A stretch of 48,685 nucleotides of DNA. Origin: Kineosporia sp. A_224 (GTDB taxonomy: Bacteria; Actinomycetota; Actinomycetes; Actinomycetales; Kineosporiaceae). Each line of letters begins with the position of its first letter. The stretch's first letter is position 1. Under the pieces are notes generated by a model. It saw only the letters and a list, made by a program, of their open reading frames with translations. It was not told the origin of the DNA and did no database searches. Location: positions 1 to 48,685 of the forward strand of contig NZ_MWLN01000178.1 in assembly GCF_002198655.1 (NCBI RefSeq), given 5' to 3'. Shown piece by piece: positions 8,489 through 16,090 of the stretch. Both the position numbers and the translations under genes were made by a program.

Positions 8489-9616
8489 GTGCGCGACCTC
8501 CTGCGCTCCGTCTGGAGCGAGCCCCGGCCCGCCCCGCCGCCGCGGCAGCCGGTCGGCCGGGACCGGCTGCTCGTCGCCGTCGTGGTCCTGCTCGTCGGGG
8601 TCGAGTGGGTGCTGCGGCCGGACCTGCCGTGGCGGACCTTCTCGGCGGTCCTCCTCGTCCTGCTCGCCCCGACCCTGCTCCTGCGGCGGACCCGGCCGCT
8701 CGTCGCGGTCGCCGTCGCCTTCTGGGGGAGCCTCCTCGCATCCGCCGTCTCGCAGGGCGACGGGCTGCAGAACTACACCGCGGCCGCCCTCCTGCTGCTG
8801 CCGTTCGCGCTGTTCCGCTGGGGCTCCGGCCGCGAGATCGTCCTCGGGTCGTTCGTCATGCTCACCAAGCTGGCCGCGGCGGGCGCCCTGCGCTTCGTCG
8901 ACCTGCTCGCCGGGGTGGCCGTCCTCGTGGCCGTCTCGGCGCTCGGTGCCGCGTCCCGGTACCGCGCCTCGGCCCGGGTGCGCATCCTGGACCGGGTCCG
9001 GCTCGCGGAGCGCGAGGCACTCGCCCGCGACCTGCACGACACCGTGGCGCACCACGTGAGCGCGATGGCGATCCGCGCCCAGGCCGGGATCGCGACGGCT
9101 CCGGTGCGTCCCGAGGCCGCCGTCGAGGCGCTGCACGTCATCGAGTCCGAAGCGGCGCGCACCCTCGCCGAGCTGAGGAGCATGGTCGGCGTGCTGCGCA
9201 GCAACGAACCGGCGGCGCTCGTCCCGGCCCCCGGGCTCGGCGACCTGCCGCGTCTGGCCGAGCCGGACGGTGCCCCGCGGGTCGACGTCGTCGTGGCGCC
9301 GGACGTCGGCGACCTCGCGCCGGGGGTCGGGGCCGCGGTCTTCCGGCTCGCCCAGGAGGCGGTGACGAACGCCCGGCGGCACGCACGGCGCCCGACCGTC
9401 GTCGAGGTCCGGGTCAGCGCCGACGGGGACGTCGTCCACCTGCGGGTGCACGACGACGGCGCCGCGACACCGCCACGGCGCCCGGACGGCGGCGGCTTCG
9501 GGCTCGTCGGGATGGCCGAGCGGGCCCGGCTCCTCGGCGGCACGTGCGCCGCCGGGCCGGACCCGGCGGGCGGCTGGACCGTGACCGCCGTCCTGCCCCG
9601 GCCGGTGACGCCGTGA
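8489..9616 (+). CDS. NarL-type sensor histidine kinase
   Basis: 375 aa, GTG start. The N-terminal ~150 residues form several hydrophobic segments (LLVAVVVLLVGVEWVL, TFSAVLLVLLAPTLLL, VAVAFWGSLLASAV and more), giving a membrane sensor with little extracytoplasmic sequence. HisKA_3 follows: EREALARDLHDTVAHHVSAM, with phosphoacceptor His183. The HATPase region has FRLAQEAVTNARRHA as N-box and DDG / GFGLVGMAERARLLGG as G boxes. Family members phosphorylate NarL-type regulators, here surely the one at 9613, whose GTG overlaps this stop codon. Many actinobacterial kinases of this group sense membrane state, but the signal cannot be read. Confidence 0.92.
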   Translation: MRDLLRSVWSEPRPAPPPRQPVGRDRLLVAVVVLLVGVEWVLRPDLPWRTFSAVLLVLLAPTLLLRRTRPLVAVAVAFWGSLLASAVSQGDGLQNYTAAALLLLPFALFRWGSGREIVLGSFVMLTKLAAAGALRFVDLLAGVAVLVAVSALGAASRYRASARVRILDRVRLAEREALARDLHDTVAHHVSAMAIRAQAGIATAPVRPEAAVEALHVIESEAARTLAELRSMVGVLRSNEPAALVPAPGLGDLPRLAEPDGAPRVDVVVAPDVGDLAPGVGAAVFRLAQEAVTNARRHARRPTVVEVRVSADGDVVHLRVHDDGAATPPRRPDGGGFGLVGMAERARLLGGTCAAGPDPAGGWTVTAVLPRPVTP

Positions 9617-10302
9617 CGGCCTCGCCGACCGGGACCGTGCGCGTCCTCGTCGCGGACGACCAGGAGATCGTCCGGACCGGGCTGCGGATGATCCTCGACG
9701 CCCAGCCCGGCATCGAGGTCGTCGGGGAGGCCGCGGACGGCCGGCGGGCCGTCGAGCTCGCGCGCCGGCTGCGCCCCGACGTGTGCCTGTTCGACATCCG
9801 GATGCCCGGCATCGACGGGCTCGAGGCCACCCGGCTCGTCGCCGGGCCTGACGTCGATGACCCGCTCGCGGTCGTCGTCGTCACGACGTTCGACCTCGAC
9901 GAGTACGTCTACGGCGCGCTGCGCGCCGGCGCCCGCGGGTTCCTCCTCAAGGACGCCGGCCCGGCCCTGCTCGCGCAGGCGGTGCACGCCGCGGCCGCCG
10001 GGGACGCGCTCATCGCGCCGAGCGTCACCGGCCGGCTGCTCGGGGCGTTCGCCGTGGCCGGTCCGGGAGCGACGCCCGCGCAGCCGGTCGAGCCGCTCAC
10101 CGAGCGCGAGGAGGAGGTGCTCGCGGCGGTCGCACGCGGGCTGACGAACGCCGAGGTCTGCGACGGGCTGCACATCTCGCTGAGCACCGTCAAGACGCAC
10201 GTCGCGAGCCTCATGGCGAAGCTCGGCGCCCGGAACCGGGTCGAGATCGCGATCTGGGCGTACGAGACGGGCCGGGCGGGCGGCTCCGCAGCCCGTCGCT
10301 GA
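9613..10302 (+). CDS. NarL/FixJ-family response regulator
   Basis: 229 aa. Its GTG start overlaps the kinase TGA (GTGA), indicating translational coupling. The receiver domain holds VRVLVADDQEIVRTGLRMIL, the phosphorylation site in CLFDIRMPGIDG (Asp61), VVVTTFDLDEYVYGALRAGA and the conserved Lys of GFLLKDAG. The C-terminal LuxR HTH reads LTEREEEVLAAVARGLTNAE then ISLSTVKTHVASLMAKLGAR. It should act as a transcription factor switched by the adjacent kinase. Likely targets are nearby transport or membrane genes, or itself; the DUF2306 gene downstream is the nearest candidate. Confidence 0.95.
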   Translation: MTASPTGTVRVLVADDQEIVRTGLRMILDAQPGIEVVGEAADGRRAVELARRLRPDVCLFDIRMPGIDGLEATRLVAGPDVDDPLAVVVVTTFDLDEYVYGALRAGARGFLLKDAGPALLAQAVHAAAAGDALIAPSVTGRLLGAFAVAGPGATPAQPVEPLTEREEEVLAAVARGLTNAEVCDGLHISLSTVKTHVASLMAKLGARNRVEIAIWAYETGRAGGSAARR

Positions 10303-10420
10303 GCGGCAGCAGCACGGCGGTCGGTCGGCCGGAAGGACGACGCCGCGCGGCCGTTCGGCCGGGACGGCGGCCGCACCCGCGGCCGATGTGCGGCAGCGGC
10401 GTCCTCGCGACGATCGGGGC

Positions 10421-11092
10421 ATGAGAAGCCACCGCCTGCAACGGTTCGTGCCCGCCGGTCTCGCGCTGCTCTGCGTCGTCCCCGTGACGGCCGGGGGCGT
10501 CCGGCTGGCCTCGCTCGCCTCCGGGGCCGTGACGCCGGAGAACGCGCGGTTCTTCGACTCGCCGGTGCCGGTCGTCGTCCACGTCGTCGGCGCGAGCCTG
10601 TTCCTGCTGCTCGGGATCGGCCAGCTGCACCCGGCACTGCGCCGGCGCTCGCCCGCCTGGCACCGCCGCGCCGGCCGGGGGATCGTGCTGGCCGGGCTCG
10701 CCGCGGCCCTCTCCGGGCTCTGGATGTCGGTCTTCTACGCCCTGCCCGCCCACGACAACGACCTGCTCCTGGGCTTCCGGCTGCTCGCCGGTACCGGGAT
10801 GGCCGGCGCGCTCGTGCTCGCCGTCGTCGCCGTCCGGCGCCGGGACATCGCCGCGCACCGGGCCTGGATGCTCCGAGGCTATGCGCTGGGGCTCGGGGCT
10901 GGGACCCAGGTGCTCACGAACCTGCCGTGGGCGCTTCTCGTCGGCCCGCCGGCAGGCACGGTGCGGGCGGTGCTCATGGGTCTCGGCTGGGTCGTCAACC
11001 TCGCCGTCGCCGAGGCGCTCATCAGGGCGCCCCGGCGACGGATCGTGCGTCAGCCGCGGGCCGCGATGGCGGCGAACACCGGCGCCCAGTGA
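10421..11092 (+). CDS. DUF2306-family membrane protein
   Basis: 223 aa from ATG 10421, preceded by GGGG six bases upstream. Hydrophobic segments include VPAGLALLCVVPVTAGGV, VVVHVVGASLFLLLGIGQL, IVLAGLAAALSGLWMSVFYA, LLAGTGMAGALVLAVVAV, and a last one near GLGWVVNLAVAEALI. The phrases HPALRRRSPAWHRRAGRG and IAAHRAWMLRGYALGLGAGTQ are typical of DUF2306, a polytopic family of unknown function with conserved His residues. The gene follows the two-component operon after a 118-bp gap. Its last 43 bases overlap the end of the convergent PhaC-like hydrolase gene. Confidence 0.8.
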   Translation: MRSHRLQRFVPAGLALLCVVPVTAGGVRLASLASGAVTPENARFFDSPVPVVVHVVGASLFLLLGIGQLHPALRRRSPAWHRRAGRGIVLAGLAAALSGLWMSVFYALPAHDNDLLLGFRLLAGTGMAGALVLAVVAVRRRDIAAHRAWMLRGYALGLGAGTQVLTNLPWALLVGPPAGTVRAVLMGLGWVVNLAVAEALIRAPRRRIVRQPRAAMAANTGAQ

Positions 11093-12279
11093 CCGCGCAG
11101 CGCCTCGTGGCCCATGAAGAGCCCGAGGTGCCCGCCGGGGACGACGAGCCGGGTCACGTCGTCCGCCGGGGTCGACGCGAAGTCGGCGAGCGCGAACACC
11201 TGCGGCGGCGGGGTGATGTGGTCGCTCGACCCGGCGAGCAGGTAGAGCGGGCACGAGATCGCCGAGAGGTCGACGATCCGGCCCTCGACGACGAGGGTGC
11301 CGGAGACGAGCTCGTTGCGCTGGAAGAGGTGCTCGACGATCCACAGGTAGAACGCGCCCGGGATCGGCTGGGTGTGCTGGAACCAGTTCTCGAACGTCGC
11401 GTACCGCGCGAGGTACGCCGGGTCGTCGAAGTGCGCGAGGACGCCGAGCTGGCGGTCGGTCTCGCCCTGCGGCTGCATCGCCTTGAAGCCGTCGAGCAGC
11501 ACCTGCCCGGGCAGGACGCCGCCGCCGGACGCGACGAGCGCGCGGTAGAAGTCCATCCGGCCGTCCGGCGACAGCAGCTGGATCCAGTCGTGGATGAGCG
11601 GCTCCCCGGCGTGGAAGTCGACCGGGGCGCCCGCGATCGTCAGCGTGGCCACGGTCTCCGGGTGCAGTGCGGTGTAGATCACCGCGAGCCAGCCGCCCTG
11701 GCAGTCGCCCACGAGGTGGACGCGGCCGCCGAGGTCGGCGACCGCCTCGCGGATCACCGCGAGGTACGCCTCGACGCCCTCGTCCTTCGTCGCCGGGGTC
11801 GCGCCGACCCAGTCGAGGGACAGCACCCGGGTCAGGCCCGCGTCGAGCGCCGTCCGGATCTGCGACTGGCCCTGCGCGTAGTCGACGATGCACGAGTCGT
11901 GTCCCGCCTGCGGCGGCAGCACGAGAACCGGGACGCCGGAGGCCTTGCCGCGCGGGCGCTTCGGGGAGAAGTCGCGCAGCCGGGCGACCGGCCACTCGCG
12001 GACGACGGTGTGCGGCGTCGTCCACGTCGGCGGCTCGCGGCGGGTGACGACGCTGCCCCACTCGAGCACGTCGGCGGCGACGTCGAACGGGGTCGCACCC
12101 CGCTCGAGCGCGCCGCACCAGTAGTCGACGCTGTGCCGGACGACGCTCGACCAGACGTCGAAGACCGAGGTCAGGGCGGCGTCGACGATCCCGTCCGGGT
12201 AGGTGCCGGGCCGCGGCGCGGGCCGGACCGTGGGCTGCGCGGCGCTGACCGGGGCGGCGCTGACCGGCGGAGTGCTCAT
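11050..12279 (-). CDS. PhaC-like alpha/beta hydrolase with catalytic Cys; candidate intracellular PHA depolymerase or second synthase
   Basis: 409 aa. The ATG overlaps the stop of the dehydrogenase upstream (ATGA), so the two are coupled. It has an alpha/beta-hydrolase core with a PHA-synthase-type nucleophile elbow GDCQGG (Cys193). Other marks are VPVLVLPPQAGHDSCIVDYA, LSLDWVGATPATKDEG, the acid region LLAGSSDHITPP and the His region VPGGHLGLFMGH. PHA synthases and some intracellular PHB depolymerases share this Cys-Asp-His arrangement. Linkage to 3-hydroxybutyrate dehydrogenase rather than to thiolase/reductase favours polymer breakdown, since 3-hydroxybutyrate would be the dehydrogenase substrate. 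A second synthase remains possible. The last 43 bp overlap the convergent DUF2306 gene. Confidence 0.75.
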   Translation of the reverse strand: MSTPPVSAAPVSAAQPTVRPAPRPGTYPDGIVDAALTSVFDVWSSVVRHSVDYWCGALERGATPFDVAADVLEWGSVVTRREPPTWTTPHTVVREWPVARLRDFSPKRPRGKASGVPVLVLPPQAGHDSCIVDYAQGQSQIRTALDAGLTRVLSLDWVGATPATKDEGVEAYLAVIREAVADLGGRVHLVGDCQGGWLAVIYTALHPETVATLTIAGAPVDFHAGEPLIHDWIQLLSPDGRMDFYRALVASGGGVLPGQVLLDGFKAMQPQGETDRQLGVLAHFDDPAYLARYATFENWFQHTQPIPGAFYLWIVEHLFQRNELVSGTLVVEGRIVDLSAISCPLYLLAGSSDHITPPPQVFALADFASTPADDVTRLVVPGGHLGLFMGHEALRGHWAPVFAAIAARG

Positions 12280-13046
12280 CGGGCGGTCCATCCTTGGTCC
12301 ATCGGGATCGCGACGCCCGTGACGGAAGCCCCGCCCGGGCCGAGCAGGAAGGCAGCCATGGCCGCGACCTCGTCGGGTTCGACCATCCGCTTGACCGCCT
12401 GCGGGGCGAGGATGACCTCCTCGAGCACCCGCTCCTCGGGCAGGCCGTGCGCCTTCGCCTGGTCGGCGATCTGCTTCTCCACCAACGGGGTCCGGACGTA
12501 GCCCGGGCAGATCGCGCACGTCGTCACGCCGACCGGGGCGCCCTCGAGCGCGAGGGTCTTCACGAGGCCGAGAACGCCGTGCTTGGCCGACACGTAGGCC
12601 GCCTTGAACGGCGACGCGACGAGGGCGTGCGCCGAGGCGACGACGAGGAACCGGCCCCGGCCGGACGCCACCAGGTGCGGCCAGGCGTACTTGGCGAGCA
12701 GGAACGGGCTCGTGAGGAGGATCGCGAGGATCGCGTCCCAGCGGTCCTCGGGGAAGTCGGCGATCGGCGCCACGTGCTGGAAGCCGGCGTTCGCGACGAC
12801 GACGTCGAGGCGCCCGAACCGTTCCACCGCCGCCGCGACCGCCGCCGCGTTGCCCTCGCGGGTCGTGAGGTCGGCCGCGAACGGCACGCCGGGTGCGGCG
12901 CCCGGGCCGTCGGGGACCGCGATGTCGACGGCGAGGACGTCGTAGCCGTCCGCGACGAGGCGGGCCGTGACCGCCGCCCCGATGCCGCTGCCGGCGCCGG
13001 TGACGATCGCCGCCCGGCGGACAGGGCTGCCAGGGCTGCCGGTCAT
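12276..13046 (-). CDS. bdhA: D-beta-hydroxybutyrate dehydrogenase (SDR family)
   Basis: 256 aa. Cofactor loop TGAGSGIG near residue 16, VVVANAGFQHVAPI as the NNAG-equivalent, and catalytic region SAHALVASPFKAAYVSAKHG (Ser, Tyr, Lys). ICPGYVRTPLVEKQIADQAK is a signature of bacterial 3-hydroxybutyrate dehydrogenases, which interconvert D-3-hydroxybutyrate and acetoacetate with NAD. The ATG is preceded by a strong GGAGGAGG site. It lies between the phasin gene and the PhaC-like hydrolase on the same strand, fitting mobilisation of stored polymer. A 23-bp perfect hairpin sits 36 bp upstream, so it may be transcribed separately from the phasin gene or only by read-through. Confidence 0.88.
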   Translation of the reverse strand: MTGSPGSPVRRAAIVTGAGSGIGAAVTARLVADGYDVLAVDIAVPDGPGAAPGVPFAADLTTREGNAAAVAAAVERFGRLDVVVANAGFQHVAPIADFPEDRWDAILAILLTSPFLLAKYAWPHLVASGRGRFLVVASAHALVASPFKAAYVSAKHGVLGLVKTLALEGAPVGVTTCAICPGYVRTPLVEKQIADQAKAHGLPEERVLEEVILAPQAVKRMVEPDEVAAMAAFLLGPGGASVTGVAIPMDQGWTAR

Positions 13047-13081
13047 GGAGCCCTCCTCCAGGGGTAGGTGTCTCGCGCCCC

Positions 13082-13134
13082 GCAGTTACTAGCGCGTATG
13101 ACCCGATCAGTGGGTCATACGCGCTAGTAACTGC
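13082..13134. terminator. 23-bp perfect hairpin between phasin and bdhA
   Basis: Arms 13082-13104 and 13112-13134 are perfectly complementary around a 7-nt loop (GATCAGT). It lies downstream of the phasin stop and 36 bp before bdhA, all on the minus strand. It is more AT-rich than its surroundings and has no T-tract. A terminator, attenuator or mRNA-stabilising stem are all possible. Confidence 0.65.
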
Positions 13135-13215
13135 AGACGGCGGACGGCAGGCGGCGGGCAGGTGCCCCGTGTCCCTGCCCGCCGCTGGTTCTGTCGGTCG
13201 TTGGTGCGCCGCCAC

Positions 13216-13506
13216 TCAGGCGAGGAGCTCGCGCGCGGCCTTCGTGTAGACGGCGGTGACGTCCTGGACGAACGTCGCGTGGGTCTGTGCGACGGCGGTG
13301 ACCCAGTCGAGGTTGCTCGCGCCCGCGACCTTCTGCTCGAAGTCGACGAGGCTCGTCAGCGCCTTCTCGTAGGCGTCGATCGACGTGAGGCCCGCGGCCT
13401 TCGAGCCGGCGATGATGCGCTCGTTGAGCTCACGGACACGGCCCGCGGCCTCCTCGAACGCGGCGGCGTCGAACGTCGGGACGGTGGGTGCGGTCTTCGT
13501 GGCCAT
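13216..13506 (-). CDS. Phasin-like PHA granule-associated protein
   Basis: 96 aa, no cysteine, Ala/Glu/Lys-rich and almost wholly helical by composition. It begins MATKTAPTVPTFDAAAFEEA and continues with amphipathic stretches such as VRELNERIIAGSKAAGLTS and YEKALTSLVDFEQKVAGASN. The order 'phasin motif, then long amphipathic helix' is what small phasins show: they coat PHA granules and limit coalescence. GGGAGG lies six bases before the ATG. The gene is just downstream of the biosynthetic operon but has its own 138-bp upstream region with a TTGCTAA-type operator, so its dose is probably controlled separately. Sequence identity to known phasins could not be tested; position supports the call. 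Confidence 0.75.
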   Translation of the reverse strand: MATKTAPTVPTFDAAAFEEAAGRVRELNERIIAGSKAAGLTSIDAYEKALTSLVDFEQKVAGASNLDWVTAVAQTHATFVQDVTAVYTKAARELLA

Positions 13507-13597
13507 GACGGCCTCCCTGAGGTTTGTGGGTGGGATGAGATCCTTGGTGGCGCAAGGGTTTCGCGCCGGCGGGACTCTTCCGAGGTCTGACTTCAGA

Positions 13598-13624
13598 TTA
13601 GCAAGTATTCTGCTAACTTGCTAA
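13598..13624 (-). promoter_or_regulatory. Phasin promoter/operator with three TTAGCA half-sites
   Basis: The + strand shows TTAGCAAG (13598-13605), TGCTAA (13611-13616) and CTTGCTAA (13617-13624). The outer pair is a perfect 8-bp inverted repeat. On the minus strand TTAGCA and TAATCT are 18 bp apart, acceptable as -35 and -10, so the repeats overlap the likely promoter. It lies 92-118 bp upstream of the phasin start and just after the reductase stop codon. Confidence 0.5.
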
Positions 13625-13644
13625 CGATCCGGGTGTCGGGCGGG

Positions 13645-14502
13645 TCACATGTCCAGACCGCCGTTGACGCCCCACACCTGCCCGGTGATGTAGGCGGACG
13701 CGTCCGCGGCGAGGAAGTGCACGACCCGGGCGATCTCGTCGGGGTGGGCGAGCCGGCCGACCGGGATCTGGCCCTTGATCTTGTCGAGCACCTTCTCCGG
13801 GATGTGCTCGAGCATCTCGGTCGCGACGAAGCCGGGCGTCACGGTGTTCACGGTGATGCCGATCGAGTCCTCGGTGAGCTTGCCCGCGCGGGCCAGCTGG
13901 AACGTCGCCTCCCGGGCGAGCGTCTTCGTCAGGCCGAAGAGGCCGGACTTCGACGCCGCGTAGTTCGCCTGACCGATGTTGCCCATCTCGCCGATGACCG
14001 AGGAGACGTTGACGATGCGGCCGGAGCCGCGCTCGACGAAGTGGTTGAGCGCCGCCTGCGAGAGGTAGAACGCACCGGACAGGTTGACCGACAGCACCTT
14101 CGTCCAGTCGTCGTCGGTCATCTTCGCGACGGTCTTGTCGATGGTGATGCCCGCGTTGTTCACGAGGATGTCGAGCCGGCCGTGCTGTTCGATGACCTCG
14201 GCGACCGCGCGCCGGCAGTCGTCCCCGGAGGCGATGTTGCCCTGGTGCAGGGTGACCGAGATGCCGTCCTCGGCGTGCTGGGCGCGGAAGTCCGCGGCGA
14301 ACGCCTCGGCCTTCTCGGCGTTGCCCGCGTAGCCGGCGGCGATCGAGGCGCCCTGGCTCGCGAGGCTGCGCGAGATCGCGGCGCCGATGCCGCGGGTGCC
14401 GCCGGTGACGAGCGCGACCCGGCCGCGGAGCTTGCCGCTGAGGTCGGGTTCCGGTTGCTGCCGGACGAGCGTCGGGGTGTCGAGGCGGTCGGACACGGTC
14501 AT
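13645..14502 (-). CDS. phaB: Acetoacetyl-CoA reductase (PhaB/FabG-type SDR)
   Basis: 285 aa. After a ~28-residue leader it has the NADP(H) loop VTGGTRGIGAAISRSLA, LVNNAGITIDKTVAKMTDDD, catalytic Ser in NVSSVIGEMGNIGQ, NYAASKSG (Tyr, Lys) and VTPGFVATEML. The NAGITIDKT/IGQANYAASK pair is typical of PhaB-type reductases making (R)-3-hydroxybutyryl-CoA, though FabG reductases are close. Context decides: it is the last gene of an operon with thiolase and PHA synthase. Its ATG overlaps the synthase stop (ATGA) and carries its own AGGAGA site. A 25-residue insertion near LARAGKLTEDS, before the substrate loop, is longer than in textbook PhaB. Confidence 0.85.
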   Translation of the reverse strand: MTVSDRLDTPTLVRQQPEPDLSGKLRGRVALVTGGTRGIGAAISRSLASQGASIAAGYAGNAEKAEAFAADFRAQHAEDGISVTLHQGNIASGDDCRRAVAEVIEQHGRLDILVNNAGITIDKTVAKMTDDDWTKVLSVNLSGAFYLSQAALNHFVERGSGRIVNVSSVIGEMGNIGQANYAASKSGLFGLTKTLAREATFQLARAGKLTEDSIGITVNTVTPGFVATEMLEHIPEKVLDKIKGQIPVGRLAHPDEIARVVHFLAADASAYITGQVWGVNGGLDM

Positions 14503-15677
14503 GGCGTTCTCCTGTCGGGGGTCGGGGCATCGGGGCGTGCGGTGCGCGTGCGTGCGGGACGTGCCGGGCGTGGCGTCCGCGCCGGGCGGGAGCGCTCGGC
14601 GAGCCAGCCGGCGATGTCCGGCCAGATGAGGCCCTTGGCCTTGGAGCCGGCCATGAGGCCGATGTGGCCGCCGGGCCGGTCGAAGTGGGTGAGGTCGTCG
14701 GTCGTGACCATGGACAGCACGGGCAGGGTGCCCGCGCGCGGGGCGATGTGGTCGCCGGCCGCGGTGACGACAAGGACGGCCTGGCGCCGGATCGCGCCGA
14801 GGTCGACCTGCCGTCCACGCAGGGTCAGCGTGCCGTCGACGAGCCGGTTCTCCTTGTACATCAACCGGATCCAGTCCCGGAACGCGGCCTGCGGGAACCG
14901 CGGGTTGTCGGCGACCCACTTGGCCATCGCCTGGTAGGCGACCTTGTTCGCCGTCCCCTGCCGGACCTGACCGAAGAGCCGGCGCTTGGTCGTCAGGTAG
15001 TTCGTCACCGGCTTCATGAGCTTGTTCGCGGTGTCGACCATCGGGCCCGGGACGCCCTCGTGCGCCGTCGCGACCCGGTCGGCGTCGAACGACGGCCGGC
15101 CGACCCACTGCCGGTAGAGGCTGCCGGAGGTGTCGAGCGGCATCGTCAGCAGCACCAGGTTGCGGACGGCGCCGTCCGGGTGCAACGCGGTGTACATCGC
15201 CGAGAGCGCGGCGCCGATGCACCAGCCGACGACGGAGACGTGCGGGCTGCCGCTCGCGCGGACCGTCTCCCGGACCGCCCAGTGCAGCTCGTCGCAGACG
15301 TACTCGGCGACGCCCATGTCGGCGTCCTCCTCGCCCGGCACGCCCCAGTCGACGAGGAAGACGTCGAAGCCCTCGGCGAGGAGGAACTCGACGAACGAGC
15401 TCCCGGGGCGCAGGTCGAAGATCTCCGGCCGGTTGATGAGGGCGAAGACGAGCAGGATCGGGACGGCGTGCCGGCGGTCCGTGCTGCGGTACCGGTAGAG
15501 CGTCGTCTTGCGGTGGGTCCAGACGACGTCGCGCGGGGTCGCACCGATGACGGCCCGGTCCGTCGTGAGGAGGATGTCCGCCGTCCGGGCCACGTCGAGG
15601 GGCAGCCGGACGGTGCCCTTCGCGACCGAGACGGCGTCCTGCACGAGCCCGCCCACGAGCCCCGTGAGAGTGCTCAC
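14499..15677 (-). CDS. phaC: Class III-like polyhydroxyalkanoate synthase (PhaC)
   Basis: 392 aa, GTG start overlapping the previous stop (GTGA). The length suits class III synthases (~355-390 aa) rather than class I (~590 aa). The lipase-like box is GWCIGA with nucleophile Cys153. Other synthase phrases are LLVFALINRPEIFDLRPGSS, DVFLVDWGVPGEEDADM, LVDGTLTLRGRQVDLGAI, LVVTAAGDHIAP (Asp) and FDRPGGHIGLMAG (His). Class III enzymes polymerise (R)-3-hydroxyacyl-CoA and need a partner subunit, here presumably the upstream small protein. The final ~40 residues are a Pro/Arg/Thr-rich tail. The box ends Ala instead of the usual second Gly. Confidence 0.88.
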   Translation of the reverse strand: MSTLTGLVGGLVQDAVSVAKGTVRLPLDVARTADILLTTDRAVIGATPRDVVWTHRKTTLYRYRSTDRRHAVPILLVFALINRPEIFDLRPGSSFVEFLLAEGFDVFLVDWGVPGEEDADMGVAEYVCDELHWAVRETVRASGSPHVSVVGWCIGAALSAMYTALHPDGAVRNLVLLTMPLDTSGSLYRQWVGRPSFDADRVATAHEGVPGPMVDTANKLMKPVTNYLTTKRRLFGQVRQGTANKVAYQAMAKWVADNPRFPQAAFRDWIRLMYKENRLVDGTLTLRGRQVDLGAIRRQAVLVVTAAGDHIAPRAGTLPVLSMVTTDDLTHFDRPGGHIGLMAGSKAKGLIWPDIAGWLAERSRPARTPRPARPARTRTARPDAPTPDRRTP

Positions 15678-16090
15678 CGGGGGGTCCGGACGGTGGCACC
15701 GTTGCGCGGCGCCGCCGAGCGGGCCGCGCGGGCCGGCCGGGCGGGCGGTGCGTCGTCCGGCGGGAAGTCCGGGACGGCGAGCCGGTCGGAGAGCTCGTGC
15801 ACCTCCTGGAGGAGCCGCTCGAGCTTGTCCTCGGTGCGGGCGAGCTGGCGGGCCAGCCCGGTGACGTCCGCGCGGGCCGCGACCCGGGTCAGCCGGACAC
15901 CGCGGTCGACGACGGCGTTCGCGAGCCCGGCGAGGGCCATCGCGTTCGTCGCCGTCGTCGCGAGGAGCTCGGCGAAGACGTTCGAGCCGACGGCCTGCTC
16001 GGCGAGCGCCGCGGCCTTCGCCTCGGCCTGCTCGTACACCGCGAAGAGCTGGTTCAGCGGGGACGCCGGCGCTGCTGTCTTCTCGCTCAT
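15674..16090 (-). CDS. Small PHA synthase-associated subunit (PhaE/PhaR-like)
   Basis: 138 aa, coupled to both neighbours: its ATG overlaps the thiolase stop (ATGA) and its stop overlaps the synthase GTG. It reads as helical throughout, with NQLFAVYEQAEAKAAALAEQ near the start and a probable coiled coil at about residues 78-110 (LARQLARTEDKLERLLQEVH). A Pro/Arg-rich tail follows. Class III PhaE (~350 aa) and class IV PhaR (~200 aa) share only a C-terminal helical region and are encoded beside phaC. Position and coiled coil suggest this is a minimal version, or a phasin. The length is well below either family, so the name is provisional. Confidence 0.65.
   Translation of the reverse strand: MSEKTAAPASPLNQLFAVYEQAEAKAAALAEQAVGSNVFAELLATTATNAMALAGLANAVVDRGVRLTRVAARADVTGLARQLARTEDKLERLLQEVHELSDRLAVPDFPPDDAPPARPARAARSAAPRNGATVRTPR

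Noticed and set aside
5639-9451. Minus-strand open frame of about 1,270 codons
   Set aside because: Crosses several genes on both strands; only its 3' end overlaps the GH3 gene in a wrong frame.
11050-12279. Calling the hydrolase a second phaC
   Set aside because: The Cys box fits, but coupling to bdhA and lack of a partner subunit make synthase only one of two options; left unnamed.
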